Below are positions 43,987 to 55,034 of a DNA stretch of 64,000 nt, one piece after another. The notes under the pieces were generated by a model, which had not been told where the DNA came from, did not search any database, and worked only from the letters and a program-made list of their open reading frames with translations. Source of the DNA: Planctomicrobium piriforme (GTDB lineage Bacteria; Planctomycetota; Planctomycetia; Planctomycetales; Planctomycetaceae); contig NZ_FOQD01000001.1 of assembly GCF_900113665.1 (NCBI RefSeq), forward strand, positions 310,001-374,000, in the 5' to 3' direction. Both the position numbers and the translations under genes were made by a program. How positions within the stretch are numbered: position 1 is the first letter of the stretch; each line of letters starts with the position of its first letter.

Positions 43987-45375
43987 TCATTGAGCGTTCT
44001 TATTTTTCGGCGCCGGCTTCACCTGCCACAACGGGTTCGGAACATGCTCGTGCTGGGCGATGGTGCGGAGTTCGGCCAGCTTTTCTGGCTGCTGCGAGGC
44101 GAGATTGTGTTCTTCTCCAATGTCCGCCTTAAGGTCATAAAGTTCCTCGGCGTCGTTGACTCGCACATACTTCCAGTCCCCTTGCCGCACCGCCTGGCTA
44201 AAGCCCCGTTCATAGAACTCCCAGTACAGGTGACCGCGCGGTTTCTGCGCGGCATGATTGCCAGTGATCTCCGGCAGCAATGAAACACTGTCGGTGTTCG
44301 CCGGGATGTTCACTCCCGCCAACTCACAACAAGTGGCGAGCATGTCTCCCGAATAACCGACATATGCCGAGACGGTTCCGGCAGGAGCATGGCCGGGCCA
44401 GCGGACGATCATCGGCACGCGGATGCCGCCGTCGGTCAAATCCCGCTTGATCCCCTTGAGCGGCCCGTTGGAGTTGAAGAAGTTCGGATCTCGACCTCCT
44501 TCTTTGTGGGGGCCGTTGTCCGACGTGAAGAACATGATCGTCTCCGAGTCGATACCGTCTGCCTGCAGTTGTTTCAGCACCGCGCCGGCGTAATCGTCAA
44601 CTTTGGTGACCATGGCGGCGAAGCCCTTCTCAGGGTTCGGCCAGTCGCGGTCGGCGTACTCGCCGTAAGAGGGAATTTCCATGCCGGCCTGTTTCGCCTC
44701 GTTGTTGGCATGCGGCAGTGTGACGGGCAGATAGAGGAAGAACGGCTTGTCTTTGTTCGCCTGCAAGAACTTCATCGCCGCGGCGAAGATCACGTCAGGC
44801 GAATAATCGTTCTTGACGGTGGCCACGCCAGCGCCGTGAACATCTTCGTCCGGCACCACATTGGTCAGCGAAAAGCGATTGCTGCCGTTGATGAGAAACG
44901 TCGGATAGAAGTTGTGAGCATGACGCTGGTCGAGGTAACCGACGAACTCGTCGAATCCCTTCTTCAAGGGGAGACCCGTCGAGCCTTCCTGGCCGAGTCC
45001 CCATTTGCCGAACATGCCGCAGACATAGCCTTTGGATTTGAGCAGTTCGGGGATCGTCACATCTTCCGGCCGCAGGCTGTCGTCCGAGTTGCCGCGAATC
45101 TGGCAATGGCCGACATGCAGCCCGGTCATCAGCACGCAGCGGCTGGGAGCACAAACCGTCGAGCCGGCATAGAACTGCGTAAACCGCACGCCTTCCGCAG
45201 CCATGCGATCGAGCTGCGGCGTCTTGATCTTCTGCTGCCCATAACAACCCAGGTCGCCGTACCCGAGGTCGTCGGCCATCATCAGAATGATGTTCGGCGG
45301 ACGCTTTTCCTTAGCCAGCAAAGTGCCGGTGCTGACGAGAACAAGGACAAGAGCCAACAAAGAGCAGCGAGGCAT
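43987..45375 (-). CDS. Exported sulfatase (arylsulfatase A type)
   Basis: 462 residues from the ATG at 45375 (AAGGA upstream; the longer frame to 45501 is less likely). Signal peptide PRCSLLALVLVLVSTGTLLA, then PPNIILMMADDLGYGDLGCYG. Formylglycine site C-A-P-S-R-C-V-L-M-T-G; further motifs GKWGLGQEG and FFTSDNGPHKEGG, all expected for an active enzyme. Substrate unknown. It differs from the other sulfatase here in lacking the extra C-terminal beta domain. Confidence 0.95.
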   Translation of the reverse strand: MPRCSLLALVLVLVSTGTLLAKEKRPPNIILMMADDLGYGDLGCYGQQKIKTPQLDRMAAEGVRFTQFYAGSTVCAPSRCVLMTGLHVGHCQIRGNSDDSLRPEDVTIPELLKSKGYVCGMFGKWGLGQEGSTGLPLKKGFDEFVGYLDQRHAHNFYPTFLINGSNRFSLTNVVPDEDVHGAGVATVKNDYSPDVIFAAAMKFLQANKDKPFFLYLPVTLPHANNEAKQAGMEIPSYGEYADRDWPNPEKGFAAMVTKVDDYAGAVLKQLQADGIDSETIMFFTSDNGPHKEGGRDPNFFNSNGPLKGIKRDLTDGGIRVPMIVRWPGHAPAGTVSAYVGYSGDMLATCCELAGVNIPANTDSVSLLPEITGNHAAQKPRGHLYWEFYERGFSQAVRQGDWKYVRVNDAEELYDLKADIGEEHNLASQQPEKLAELRTIAQHEHVPNPLWQVKPAPKNKNAQ

Positions 45376-45472
45376 GCGACAGTTCCTTGCGAGTCGGAAG
45401 GCGATGCCGCGATTTTCCCCCGCAACACTCGAATGTGCAATTGATGAAGATGGAAGAGTTCTTGCCCCTGCC

Positions 45473-46201
45473 TCATTTCGTCCGCACAAACCTTCGGCCA
45501 TCCAGCAAGACTGCGTCTGCAGTGACCTGGAGCGACCAATGGTGTCGCTGACACTGCTCGTCTTCGAGTCGCAGCGTCGGTTGGCCGTTCACTTCGACGA
45601 TGTCCCAGCGCCCCTGTTCGCGTTCATCACGCACGCGGCCCAGCGACAGGCCGCCGCCGCTCACGCTGACATGGCCGGAGATCCGTTTCTCGTACATGCC
45701 GTTGGCGTGAAACGTCATGTCCTCCTGCAGCGAGTAGCCGTCGGAGGAAGCCAGTTGCCGTTGATAGGCTTCCGCCGCGGTGAACATGCGGCCTGACAAG
45801 CGCTGTTGCCACTGCGACATCGCAGGACTGATGAAGCTGATGCACTGGACCAGCTTGCCGATCGCCTGACGGAGCTGCGTCTCATCGAGCCGCGCATGAT
45901 TGAAAGGAACCAGCAGATACAACTGTGATGTGTGAGGATTCTGGATCGCGCCGATGAACGGCACCTGCGGATCGCGACGATTCAAAAATGTGGCGCCATG
46001 TTCTCCCACGGGTCCCAATGCGGCCATGAGAGCATACTGATCGGCGAGGTTTCCCTGCGGATCGTCACCTGGTTGAGGCGTCGCGATTCCAACGCCAAAT
46101 TTCCCATGCAGCGGCCCGTACAGCGTCACCCCATTCTGCTGCGCCAACCCACAATCGTCCGAGCAGTCGATGAGCATGCCGAATTCAGGGATGCGAAGCA
46201 T
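45473..46201 (-). CDS. Hypothetical protein
   Basis: 242 residues from the ATG at 46201; a frame up to 46378 exists but the extra 59 residues come from quasi-repeat DNA (SSHTLNSQHSTLN). I do not recognise a family. The N-terminal half (GVTLYGPLHGKFGVGIATPQPGDDP, PFIGAIQNPHTSQLYLLVPFN) and the C-terminal half (YEKRISGHVSVSGGG, EQGRWDIVEVNGQPTLRL) read as globular, the latter resembling lipocalin-like beta strands. It is 97 bp upstream of the sulfatase on the same strand. Confidence 0.6.
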   Translation of the reverse strand: MLRIPEFGMLIDCSDDCGLAQQNGVTLYGPLHGKFGVGIATPQPGDDPQGNLADQYALMAALGPVGEHGATFLNRRDPQVPFIGAIQNPHTSQLYLLVPFNHARLDETQLRQAIGKLVQCISFISPAMSQWQQRLSGRMFTAAEAYQRQLASSDGYSLQEDMTFHANGMYEKRISGHVSVSGGGLSLGRVRDEREQGRWDIVEVNGQPTLRLEDEQCQRHHWSLQVTADAVLLDGRRFVRTK

Positions 46202-46219
46202 GAAGCACCTGCGGGAGGA

Positions 46220-46331
46220 GTTGAGTGTTGAGTGCTGAGAGTTGAGTGTGTGGGAGGAGTCCAGTGTCGAGTGTCCAGGGTCGAGAGCCAGAAAGAGGTG
46301 AGGTATCTGGCTTGAGACTCGAGGCTTGAGG
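46220..46331. repeat. GTTGAG/GTCGAG quasi-repeat array
   Basis: Imperfect units such as GTTGAGTG, GCTGAGAG, GTCGAGTGTCCAG and GGCTTGAGG extend over about 110 bp upstream of the hypothetical gene; CTCAACC/TTCAACG units of opposite sense follow at 46494-46510 next to the typA stop. Nothing else is seen in the 312-bp gap. Confidence 0.5.
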
Positions 46332-46513
46332 GAAAGAGAAAATGTGTCCAGCTCCGCTTGCAACTCCTCAGGTCTCACCCCTCACGCCTCGTCCCTCCAG
46401 AAGGACCAATGACAAATTCCTCCCCAAAAAACAATCATGCCGGTGGAGCGAACCGCGCCCAACCGGCATGCATTTCTAAACCTTAAACGCCTCAACCATC
46501 AACCTTCAACGCC

Positions 46514-48331
<1,818 letters not shown>

Positions 48332-48937
48332 GGCAGAGAATCCGTAAAGTCGATGTCGTAACGACGAGATCCCGTCCGGGGAAATCGTGCCTGTCTGTGT
48401 GTGTTGTTCTCGCGAAGCGAACTCTCTGGATCGGCGGCGAATCACGGGTTACCCCCACGGCGAGCGCCGTCGTGGAAACCTGTCGATCGCCTGTCAATTC
48501 AGATCTGAACCTCCGCCGTGTAGAACGCAGTCCCTTGCACTCAAAACGATCCAAGTCTCCTCAGGCCGCCAGGATTTTGAGCGTCCTGAACGGCATTGGT
48601 CGCGGTCGGAACAAACCGGCCGCGCCGGCGGTCCAGACAACGGCCGTTGTTCCTCTGGCCGGGTGGCTCCAGGAGGCGTGCAGCAATTCTCCGGAGCAGA
48701 TGTGGACCTCTTCGGTCCAGAATGATAGAGATCTTTTCGATTCTCTGCATCAGCGGGTTTCCGAAAATACGCTGTGTCTTCATAATACGCCCGCCGAACG
48801 GATCGGCAAGAGTCGATATCTAGCGGCCAAAAGGAGCCGATTTGTCATCAGCCCCGATCTCGGGGAGTGTGGCGGAGTATGGACGCCAAACCTGCATGAA
48901 CGATTGAATTTTAACGCCGCCAGGACGCCAGACTTTT
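48332..48937. other. 606-bp divergent region between typA and NuoL-like gene
   Basis: No protein gene, tRNA or known regulatory RNA is recognised. Plus-strand open frames (such as 48397-49134) overlap the next gene in another frame and lack conserved features. Promoters for both flanking genes should lie here. Confidence 0.5.
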
Positions 48938-50734
48938 ATGGGATTCGCTCCAGAATCGGGACTGCTGATCCTTCTGCTGGCCCCGGCCGCGGCGGGGCTG
49001 TTGCTGCTGTTTCGGAGCTTTGCGGGGCTGACAAATTTCAGTCGAAGCCAGTTCTGGGCCTTTTTTCTGGCCGGGACAGTGACCGCAGGCGTGGTGCTGG
49101 GGGCGGATTTTGCCTTGCATCAAAACGACCCTGACCGAACCTCCGGTCCGATTGCTTTTTTGCGGAGTCTTCCGCTGCTAACTCCTGACTGGGTTGCCAT
49201 TTGCGGAATTGGAATCAGCTCGCTGAGCGGCCTACTGATTTTGAGCTGGCCTCGTCCGCGAGCCCTGCCTGCGGCGGCGATTCGGGAAGCCTGGGCCGGG
49301 TTATGGCTGGCGGTTGCCGTGACGGTCACGCTGCTGGCAGACGGAATCTGGCTGCAATGGGCGAGCGTCGTGGCGTCGAGTTGGCTGCTCAGTTTGATTC
49401 TCGCCCAGGACGACACCGACGGCGATGCCGCTCAAGGGGCCGGACAGTGCCTGGTCTGGCTCACGGTTGCCGACTTCATCTGGCTGTGCGGGCTACTGAC
49501 CTTCGGACTTGTCTGGGTCTCCCCCGGCGTTTCGAACCTCACCGACCAATCCCAACTCCAAAATCTGAATCTCGAACAGAGCGCCCTCGCCGTCACCGGC
49601 CAGACGTTTCTGCTGATTTCGATGATCTTGCGGTGCGGCCTGTACCCGCTGATGAGCTGGACCCGATCGGCGGCGATTTCGTACCGCGTGGCCGCTTGGG
49701 TGACGGCATTTGGTCTGGGCCAGGGATTGCTGCTGTCGCTCCGGTGGTCGCCGATGCTGACGTTCTTCGCCGAGACACAACTCCTGATGGCCGGCCTGGG
49801 CGGGCTCTCGGCGGTGTTATTGGGGCTGATTGCCGTTTCTGGAGCCGTCGGCCCGCGACGACTGCTGTCGGTCGCTTCCGCCCAGATCGGGCTGGTCTGG
49901 CTGGGGCTCGCCGCGACGCCCAATTCAACGAACATTCCGGCCGCGGTGCCCGGTCTGGCGGCTGTGCTGTTGATCGTCGGACTTTCGCTGGGGCTGGACG
50001 AGAAGCAACGCGGGCCGTCGATTGTCTGGTGTCAACGGGTGTTGTGGGCGTTTGCCCTGCTCTTGTGCTGCGGCCTGTTGGGACAGGAACAACTGGGTGA
50101 GGCCGTCAGGAAATCCGAAGCGCTTCACGGACTCAACCCCCGGGTGCTGCTGGGGACCGTGCTTGCCGGTCAACTGCTCACGACCATCGCACTCTTCCGT
50201 GAACTCGCTGACCCCGCTTCTGCGGCGACATTGCGCTCGCGGCCTGATCTTTCAACATTGGGCTGGATCTTCTTTGCCGCACTTCTGCTGTGCGGAGTCG
50301 CGGGCCTCGTCGCTTCTCCCCTGCTCTGGTTCGGGACGGGACGAATTGCGTTTTCACTGCCGATTGCGAGCAGCATCGTGATGTTGATCGGGATTCTCGC
50401 CGCGCGGAACTGGTCAGACCGGCCTGCGAACGTGCCAGGCGAGCAACTGGAACAACAGAGTCTGCTGCGCCGGATGACGGGCGTCGACTTCTATATTCCG
50501 ACGCTGATTCAGCTGTTCATTCTGGCCCCGATTCGGATTGTCGCGCAGTTGTCGCGGTTCTTCGACTGGTTTTTCCTGGGGCAACTGGTGCAGAAAGTCC
50601 CGGCGACGCTGGTACAGCGCATCGCTGATTCTTCCACGCACGCGGACGAAGAGACGCCGGAATCCGGCACGACGTGGCAACTGCTGGCAGCCGCCGCGTG
50701 TCTCGTCGCCGGCATCCTGCTCGCCGGCGTCTGA
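48938..50734 (+). CDS. Multi-pass membrane protein, NuoL/NuoM-like
   Basis: 598 residues with about 14 hydrophobic helices. The segment FLLISMILRCGLYPLMSW corresponds to the conserved proton-channel helix of NuoL/M/N and Mrp-type antiporters (usually ...K/R..QFPLHSWLPDA), and RRLLSVASAQIGLVWLGLA to the next one. The C-terminal part is also NuoL-like (LIQLFILAPIRIVAQLSRFFDWFFLG). No other complex I or Mrp genes are near, so it may be part of a DabA/DabB-like or orphan ion-coupled system (inference). A palindromic repeat begins at the base after the stop. Confidence 0.75.
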   Translation: MGFAPESGLLILLLAPAAAGLLLLFRSFAGLTNFSRSQFWAFFLAGTVTAGVVLGADFALHQNDPDRTSGPIAFLRSLPLLTPDWVAICGIGISSLSGLLILSWPRPRALPAAAIREAWAGLWLAVAVTVTLLADGIWLQWASVVASSWLLSLILAQDDTDGDAAQGAGQCLVWLTVADFIWLCGLLTFGLVWVSPGVSNLTDQSQLQNLNLEQSALAVTGQTFLLISMILRCGLYPLMSWTRSAAISYRVAAWVTAFGLGQGLLLSLRWSPMLTFFAETQLLMAGLGGLSAVLLGLIAVSGAVGPRRLLSVASAQIGLVWLGLAATPNSTNIPAAVPGLAAVLLIVGLSLGLDEKQRGPSIVWCQRVLWAFALLLCCGLLGQEQLGEAVRKSEALHGLNPRVLLGTVLAGQLLTTIALFRELADPASAATLRSRPDLSTLGWIFFAALLLCGVAGLVASPLLWFGTGRIAFSLPIASSIVMLIGILAARNWSDRPANVPGEQLEQQSLLRRMTGVDFYIPTLIQLFILAPIRIVAQLSRFFDWFFLGQLVQKVPATLVQRIADSSTHADEETPESGTTWQLLAAAACLVAGILLAGV

Positions 50735-50814
50735 ATTGTCCCGGACGCTCAAGGCACGACTGGAATATCGAGAGTCGGTTTGTCTTGAAACGACGATTCA
50801 GCGTCCGGGACAAT
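50735..50814. repeat. 80-bp palindromic repeat, copy 2
   Basis: Outer arms ATTGTCCCGGACGCT and AGCGTCCGGGACAAT (15 bp, perfect) enclose about 50 bp including ACTGGAATATCGA and GTCTTGAAACGACGATTC. It starts at the base directly after the TGA of the NuoL-like gene. The interior is shared with copies at 59196 and 59325. Confidence 0.85.
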
Positions 50815-50934
50815 ACTTGCGGGACAATGGCGAACCCACCGCCCGACTCCTTCTGCTGAGCCCGTAGGGTCAAAAAAGTCAGCCGAGGGTGTGGGTGTCA
50901 GTTGTTCTTTAACCGCAGTCGCCGCCGCTGTCTG

Positions 50935-51321
50935 TCATTGAGCAGCAATCGTTTCGGCCCCAGTTTCATTGTGAGGGAGGATTTGATTCTCCGTGCGGAG
51001 GTACTCGATCACCAGTTGTTGCCCGCCTTGGGCGAGGGACGCTCGCTGACGTTCCCCCAGGCATTCAGGCATTCGATCAAGCTGCACTTTGCCGACGATT
51101 CGTAGGCAGACGGCATTGATGCTGTTCTGCAGTTTGGCCCGCTTGTCCGAGTGATTGGACAGCATTAGCACATTTTTCACCTCAGGTAGGATGACGGTGC
51201 TTTTGATTTGAAAACGACTTGCGCTGAGATCACGCGATCCAGGTATTATCAACGCCCTCTTCAGAGAACATAGGCCTTTACTGGATGCGATTTTCGCAGT
51301 GCGGACGGCTTCAAAGGGCAT
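50935..51321 (-). CDS. Doubtful hypothetical protein
   Basis: A 128-codon frame between the palindromic repeat and the CRISPR array. Parts read as protein (FQIKSTVILPEVKNVLML, VCLRIVGKVQLDRMPECLGE), but no family is recognised, there is no ribosome-binding site, and the start context is poor. It may be the remains of a larger gene. The rest of 50815-51564 holds nothing recognised. Confidence 0.3.
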   Translation of the reverse strand: MPFEAVRTAKIASSKGLCSLKRALIIPGSRDLSASRFQIKSTVILPEVKNVLMLSNHSDKRAKLQNSINAVCLRIVGKVQLDRMPECLGERQRASLAQGGQQLVIEYLRTENQILPHNETGAETIAAQ

Positions 51322-51564
51322 TGATGTCGTTGATCGACCGGAGCTTTACTAGCTCGTAGTTGCCGCTTTTGCGGGAAAAACGTCTTTGAGTTCCTTTCGT
51401 ACAGCATCGTGGAAGCGGCAACCAGTTCCAGTACATATTTCCCTGCTCCAAACCTAACTGGCTCCGTTTCTGCCGATCACAAACTTCGAACCGCGTACAC
51501 TGCGGTGAGCGTTGCGTCCGCCAAGCCTCGCAGACGCGCTTTCAACGAACCCGATGCAGACTTC

Positions 51565-53447
51565 TCTTATCCTTTAGATGGAGTGTTGCACGGATACACT
51601 TACGATCTCCGGCGGCAAGTACATGATTTCGCTTAGTTCGCGGGGAAGCGTCGCTCGGATACACTGTTCGGTTTGCCGTACAAGTTCCGCCCCGTGCTGT
51701 AGTTCGCGGGGAAGCGTCGCTCGGATACACTTCGAATCGGATTTCAACGCGGCCACGGATGGCTGTAGTTCGCGGGGAAGCGTCGCTCGGATACACTTTG
51801 GCTTCCGCCCCCTTAATGCTCTGGGCAGCTGTAGTTCGCGGGGAAGCGTCGCTCGGATACACTGCATCAGTGTTACCAACCGCTCTGTTAGGGGCTGTAG
51901 TTCGCGGGGAAGCGTCGCTCGGATACACTACCAGATCCGTTGGGGCCTTGATGATTATGGCTGTAGTTCGCGGGGAAGCGTCGCTCGGATACACTCGCCC
52001 CGCCGACGGGGACACCGCCACAGGCGCTGTAGTTCGCGGGGAAGCGTCGCTCGGATACACTTCGAATCGGATTTCAACGCGGCCACGGATGGCTGTAGTT
52101 CGCGGGGAAGCGTCGCTCGGATACACTGCAACCGCCGCTACAGGATTGATGAATGAAGCTGTAGTTCGCGGGGAAGCGTCGCTCGGATACACTTTGGCTT
52201 CCGCCCCCTTAATGCTCTGGGCAGCTGTAGTTCGCGGGGAAGCGTCGCTCGGATACACTGCATCAGTGTTACCAACCGCTCTGTTAGGGGCTGTAGTTCG
52301 CGGGGAAGCGTCGCTCGGATACACTGGAGAATCAAGATGGGATTGCCCGCAATCAGCTGTAGTTCGCGGGGAAGCGTCGCTCGGATACACTCAATGCAAA
52401 CTGCACACAACGAATTTCTGGGCTGTAGTTCGCGGGGAAGCGTCGCTCGGATACACTCTTTCCGGCGTACTCAACCGCTCGCGTCGGGCTGTAGTTCGCG
52501 GGGAAGCGTCGCTCGGATACACTCGCGACCGGTCGTCAGCCGCATTTCTGCCTGCTGTAGTTCGCGGGGAAGCGTCGCTCGGATACACTCACGCTCGGTG
52601 GCTGGACGTGGCAGCAACTGCTGTAGTTCGCGGGGAAGCGTCGCTCGGATACACTGGTTGGTCGCATTTGCACGACTTCCACTCCGCTGTAGTTCGCGGG
52701 GAAGCGTCGCTCGGATACACTCCCTCACGATATCACCGGATGGGTCGAGCCGCTGTAGTTCGCGGGGAAGCGTCGCTCGGATACACTCGCACTAGCAGGA
52801 GCCGTAGCGAATGATTTGCTGTAGTTCGCGGGGAAGCGTCGCTCGGATACACTTAGTCGCGGCGGGCTCCAATCTTGAGCCCTGCTGTAGTTCGCGGGGA
52901 AGCGTCGCTCGGATACACTTCAAAGACCGCGAAGAGCGGGCGATGATGGGCTGTAGTTCGCGGGGAAGCGTCGCTCGGATACACTGAACAGTGATGAGAC
53001 AGTAAAGCGGAAGCAGCTGTAGTTCGCGGGGAAGCGTCGCTCGGATACACTGTTTACGCTGACGAAGAACTGCTGAACGAGGCTGTAGTTCGCGGGGAAG
53101 CGTCGCTCGGATACACTCTGCGACCGTTACGGCCGCCGTCAACAAAGGCTGTAGTTCGCGGGGAAGCGTCGCTCGGATACACTTGGGGGACCATGACCCC
53201 AGCGGTATGGACAGCTGTAGTTCGCGGGGAAGCGTCGCTCGGATACACTGCAACAGAATCAGCCAGCAGCACGAAGACGGCTGTAGTTCGCGGGGAAGCG
53301 TCGCTCGGATACACTTGCGAAGTCCGATCACAAGCCGCGCAACACGCTGTAGTTCGCGGGGAAGCGTCGCTCGGATACACTTAGCCAGGTGATGCACCGC
53401 TGGTTGCTTGCGCTGTAGTTCGCGGGGAAGCGTCGCTCGGATACACT
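51565..53447 (+). CRISPR. Type II-C CRISPR array, 29 repeats and 28 spacers
   Basis: Repeat of 36 bp (starts GCTGTAGTTCGCGGGG, ends GCTCGGATACACT on the plus strand) with 30-bp spacers throughout; exact 66-base period from 51696 to 53447. The left end decays: the first repeat (51565-51600) keeps only its last ~10 bases well, and the second (51631-51665) lacks one G. The spacers at 51732, 51798 and 51864 are repeated exactly at 52062, 52194 and 52260. Matching of the plus-strand repeat with the tracrRNA anti-repeat sets the crRNA sense as plus, i.e. toward cas2. Each repeat ends in ATACACT, a -10-like box as in type II-C arrays whose repeats carry their own promoters. Confidence 0.98.
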
Positions 53448-53497
53448 ACCTTTTACCGAACCGACAACAACCGCAGGCTTTACGGCAAAAACACAAG

Positions 53498-53842
53498 TCA
53501 AAAAAGGAGAAGTTGACTCGGGGCGGATTCATTTCCAGCTCGCCTTTTTCCGTGAAAACTCTGCATTTTCCCAAACTGCCGGTCAGTCACCGCGAGCAGT
53601 CGGACGTAGCCGTCCGGCGGCAGCTTGGTTTCGATCGCCCGTTTGTACGTTTCAGCAATCTCTTCGCTCCCGCAAAAACGCGCGTAGACGGAGTATTGCA
53701 TCTGGGTGAAACCGTTATCAAGCAACAGGTTGCGAAATCGCGAGTAGTCGCGACGGGCACGTTTCGTGTCGACCGGAAGGTCGAACATGGTGAATAGCCA
53801 CATGCTCTTGTATTCCGAAAGATAGTGTTCAGCTCTCGGCAT
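53498..53842 (-). CDS. cas2: CRISPR-associated endoribonuclease-fold protein Cas2
   Basis: 114 residues from the ATG at 53842 (MPRAEHYLSEYKSMWLFTMFDLPVDTKRARRDYSRF-type start; an internal Met at 53803 would also work). Ferredoxin-like fold with MFDLPV (Asp at the usual strand-1 end) and the helix RRDYSRFRNLLLDNGF, then MQYSVYAR. Cas2 bridges two Cas1 dimers in spacer acquisition. Overlaps the cas1 end by 14 bases; its stop is 50 bases from the last repeat. Confidence 0.95.
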   Translation of the reverse strand: MPRAEHYLSEYKSMWLFTMFDLPVDTKRARRDYSRFRNLLLDNGFTQMQYSVYARFCGSEEIAETYKRAIETKLPPDGYVRLLAVTDRQFGKMQSFHGKRRAGNESAPSQLLLF

Positions 53843-54731
53843 CGGTGAAGCCCTCCGGCAGAACGAGTTCGCGCGATTCGCCGGCGATACACTGCACCAG
53901 CGAGGCTGCTGTTCGCGACAGGGCGTCAAACAGCGAGCGGGCTTCTCCCTGCACTTTGACTGGTTCAGTCAGCGCCCCCAGCAGGTCGGCGCGAACCATT
54001 TGGGTCATTTCCGGCACCGCTTCCAGGCCGTCCATCAATTTGGCGACTCCCTGGTCGACAATCGGACGGTAGGGCTCCATCAGGTCGTCGGCCAGGCAAA
54101 AGCTGTTGTATTTGTTGTGATGATGTAGCCCGATCGTGGGATGCAGGCCAGCCGCGACGACTGCCCGCGAGGTGGCGGCTCTCAATACGGCATAACCATA
54201 GTTCAGCATGCGGTTGTGATCGGCGGCATCTCTGTCTCGGCGAAAGTCGCTGCCGAACAGGGCGCCCCAATAACGCCGCGCTGCCTGCGCTTCGACGTTG
54301 CTCGGATCGCCTGACCGAATGACCGGCACCAGCAGGCCCAGGCCGTGATCGGTGCCAAGGCGTTCCTGCAGCAGCGTTGCCTGCATGCGGACCTTGCCGC
54401 GAATGAGCTGCCGCCAGAGTTGTTTGCGGCGCGGCTGAGACAGGGCAATCTGCTTTTGAAAGCGTTCGGTCTGGATGACATTGCCATCCATCGGCAGCAG
54501 AAGCCCGGAAGGCATGCGGCGGTCGTCACAGGTGAGAAAGGCCCCTCCGGCCGCAATCAGTTCGTTCAGCACGGCCTGGGTGTAAGAAACCTGCGGGTGC
54601 GAAACGACGAGCACGGCCAGGTCTTCAATCGGAACTTTGGCGAGCGCACCGCCGGTATCGATGATGAGCTGGTGCCGCTCGACTCGAAGTCGTGCGGGGT
54701 GCTCGGCGATTTCGAGAATACGATTCCGCAT
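53829..54731 (-). CDS. cas1: CRISPR-associated integrase Cas1
   Basis: 300 residues, the normal size of type II Cas1; ATG 54731 has GGAG eight bases upstream. N-terminal beta domain, then the helical catalytic lobe: Glu147 in SNVEAQAARRYWGALFG, His cluster 203-205 in GLHPTIGLHHHNKYNSF, and acidic residues in LADDLMEPYRP, matching the E-H-E/D metal site. Integrates new spacers with Cas2. An intrinsic terminator separates it from cas9, so it may have its own promoter. Confidence 0.97.
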   Translation of the reverse strand: MRNRILEIAEHPARLRVERHQLIIDTGGALAKVPIEDLAVLVVSHPQVSYTQAVLNELIAAGGAFLTCDDRRMPSGLLLPMDGNVIQTERFQKQIALSQPRRKQLWRQLIRGKVRMQATLLQERLGTDHGLGLLVPVIRSGDPSNVEAQAARRYWGALFGSDFRRDRDAADHNRMLNYGYAVLRAATSRAVVAAGLHPTIGLHHHNKYNSFCLADDLMEPYRPIVDQGVAKLMDGLEAVPEMTQMVRADLLGALTEPVKVQGEARSLFDALSRTAASLVQCIAGESRELVLPEGFTDAES

Positions 54732-54821
54732 CGCGCGGACTCCGGAGGAACAGCACGACCTCCGGTGTCGACGCCAACTGGGCTGAATGAACTAATCCAG
54801 TTTGCAGACCTTAGCATTCCA

Positions 54822-54863
54822 TGAAAAGAAAAATCCCCCGAGAATCGAAGTCGATCTCGGGGG
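54822..54863 (-). terminator. Rho-independent terminator between cas9 and cas1
   Basis: On the minus strand stem CCCCCGAG..ATCGA / TCGAT.CTCGGGGG (one bulged A, two-base loop) is followed by ATTTTTCTTTT. It sits in the 303-bp gap between cas9 and cas1, both on the minus strand. The rest of the gap holds no recognised gene; a hairpin GGCGCTCATT/AATGAGCGCC at 55030-55055 overlaps the cas9 stop. Confidence 0.75.
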
Positions 54864-55034
54864 GCCTGCTCATGAGTTCACTAGCATTTCAGTTCTCGGA
54901 AGCAGCCTCGATTCGAGGACTTCACGGGCGGAAAGGTCTCTCCGGCGCTCAGGGGGACTTCGAGTTCGTCAGAGGTCGGCTACGATTTCTCGAACTACCT
55001 GAGCGCTCGCTGATCGAAATAAATCAGCTGGCGC

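Noticed and set aside
48397..49134. 245-codon plus-strand frame before the NuoL-like gene
   Set aside because: Its last third overlaps the start of the NuoL-like gene in another frame; no ribosome-binding site or family feature.
51542..53397. Long repetitive open frames over the CRISPR array (for example 51542-52390 and 51759-52814)
   Set aside because: The 66-base period is a multiple of three, so stop-free frames run through repeats. The repeated peptides (YPSDASPRTTA, VVRGEASLGYT) are translated CRISPR repeats, not proteins.
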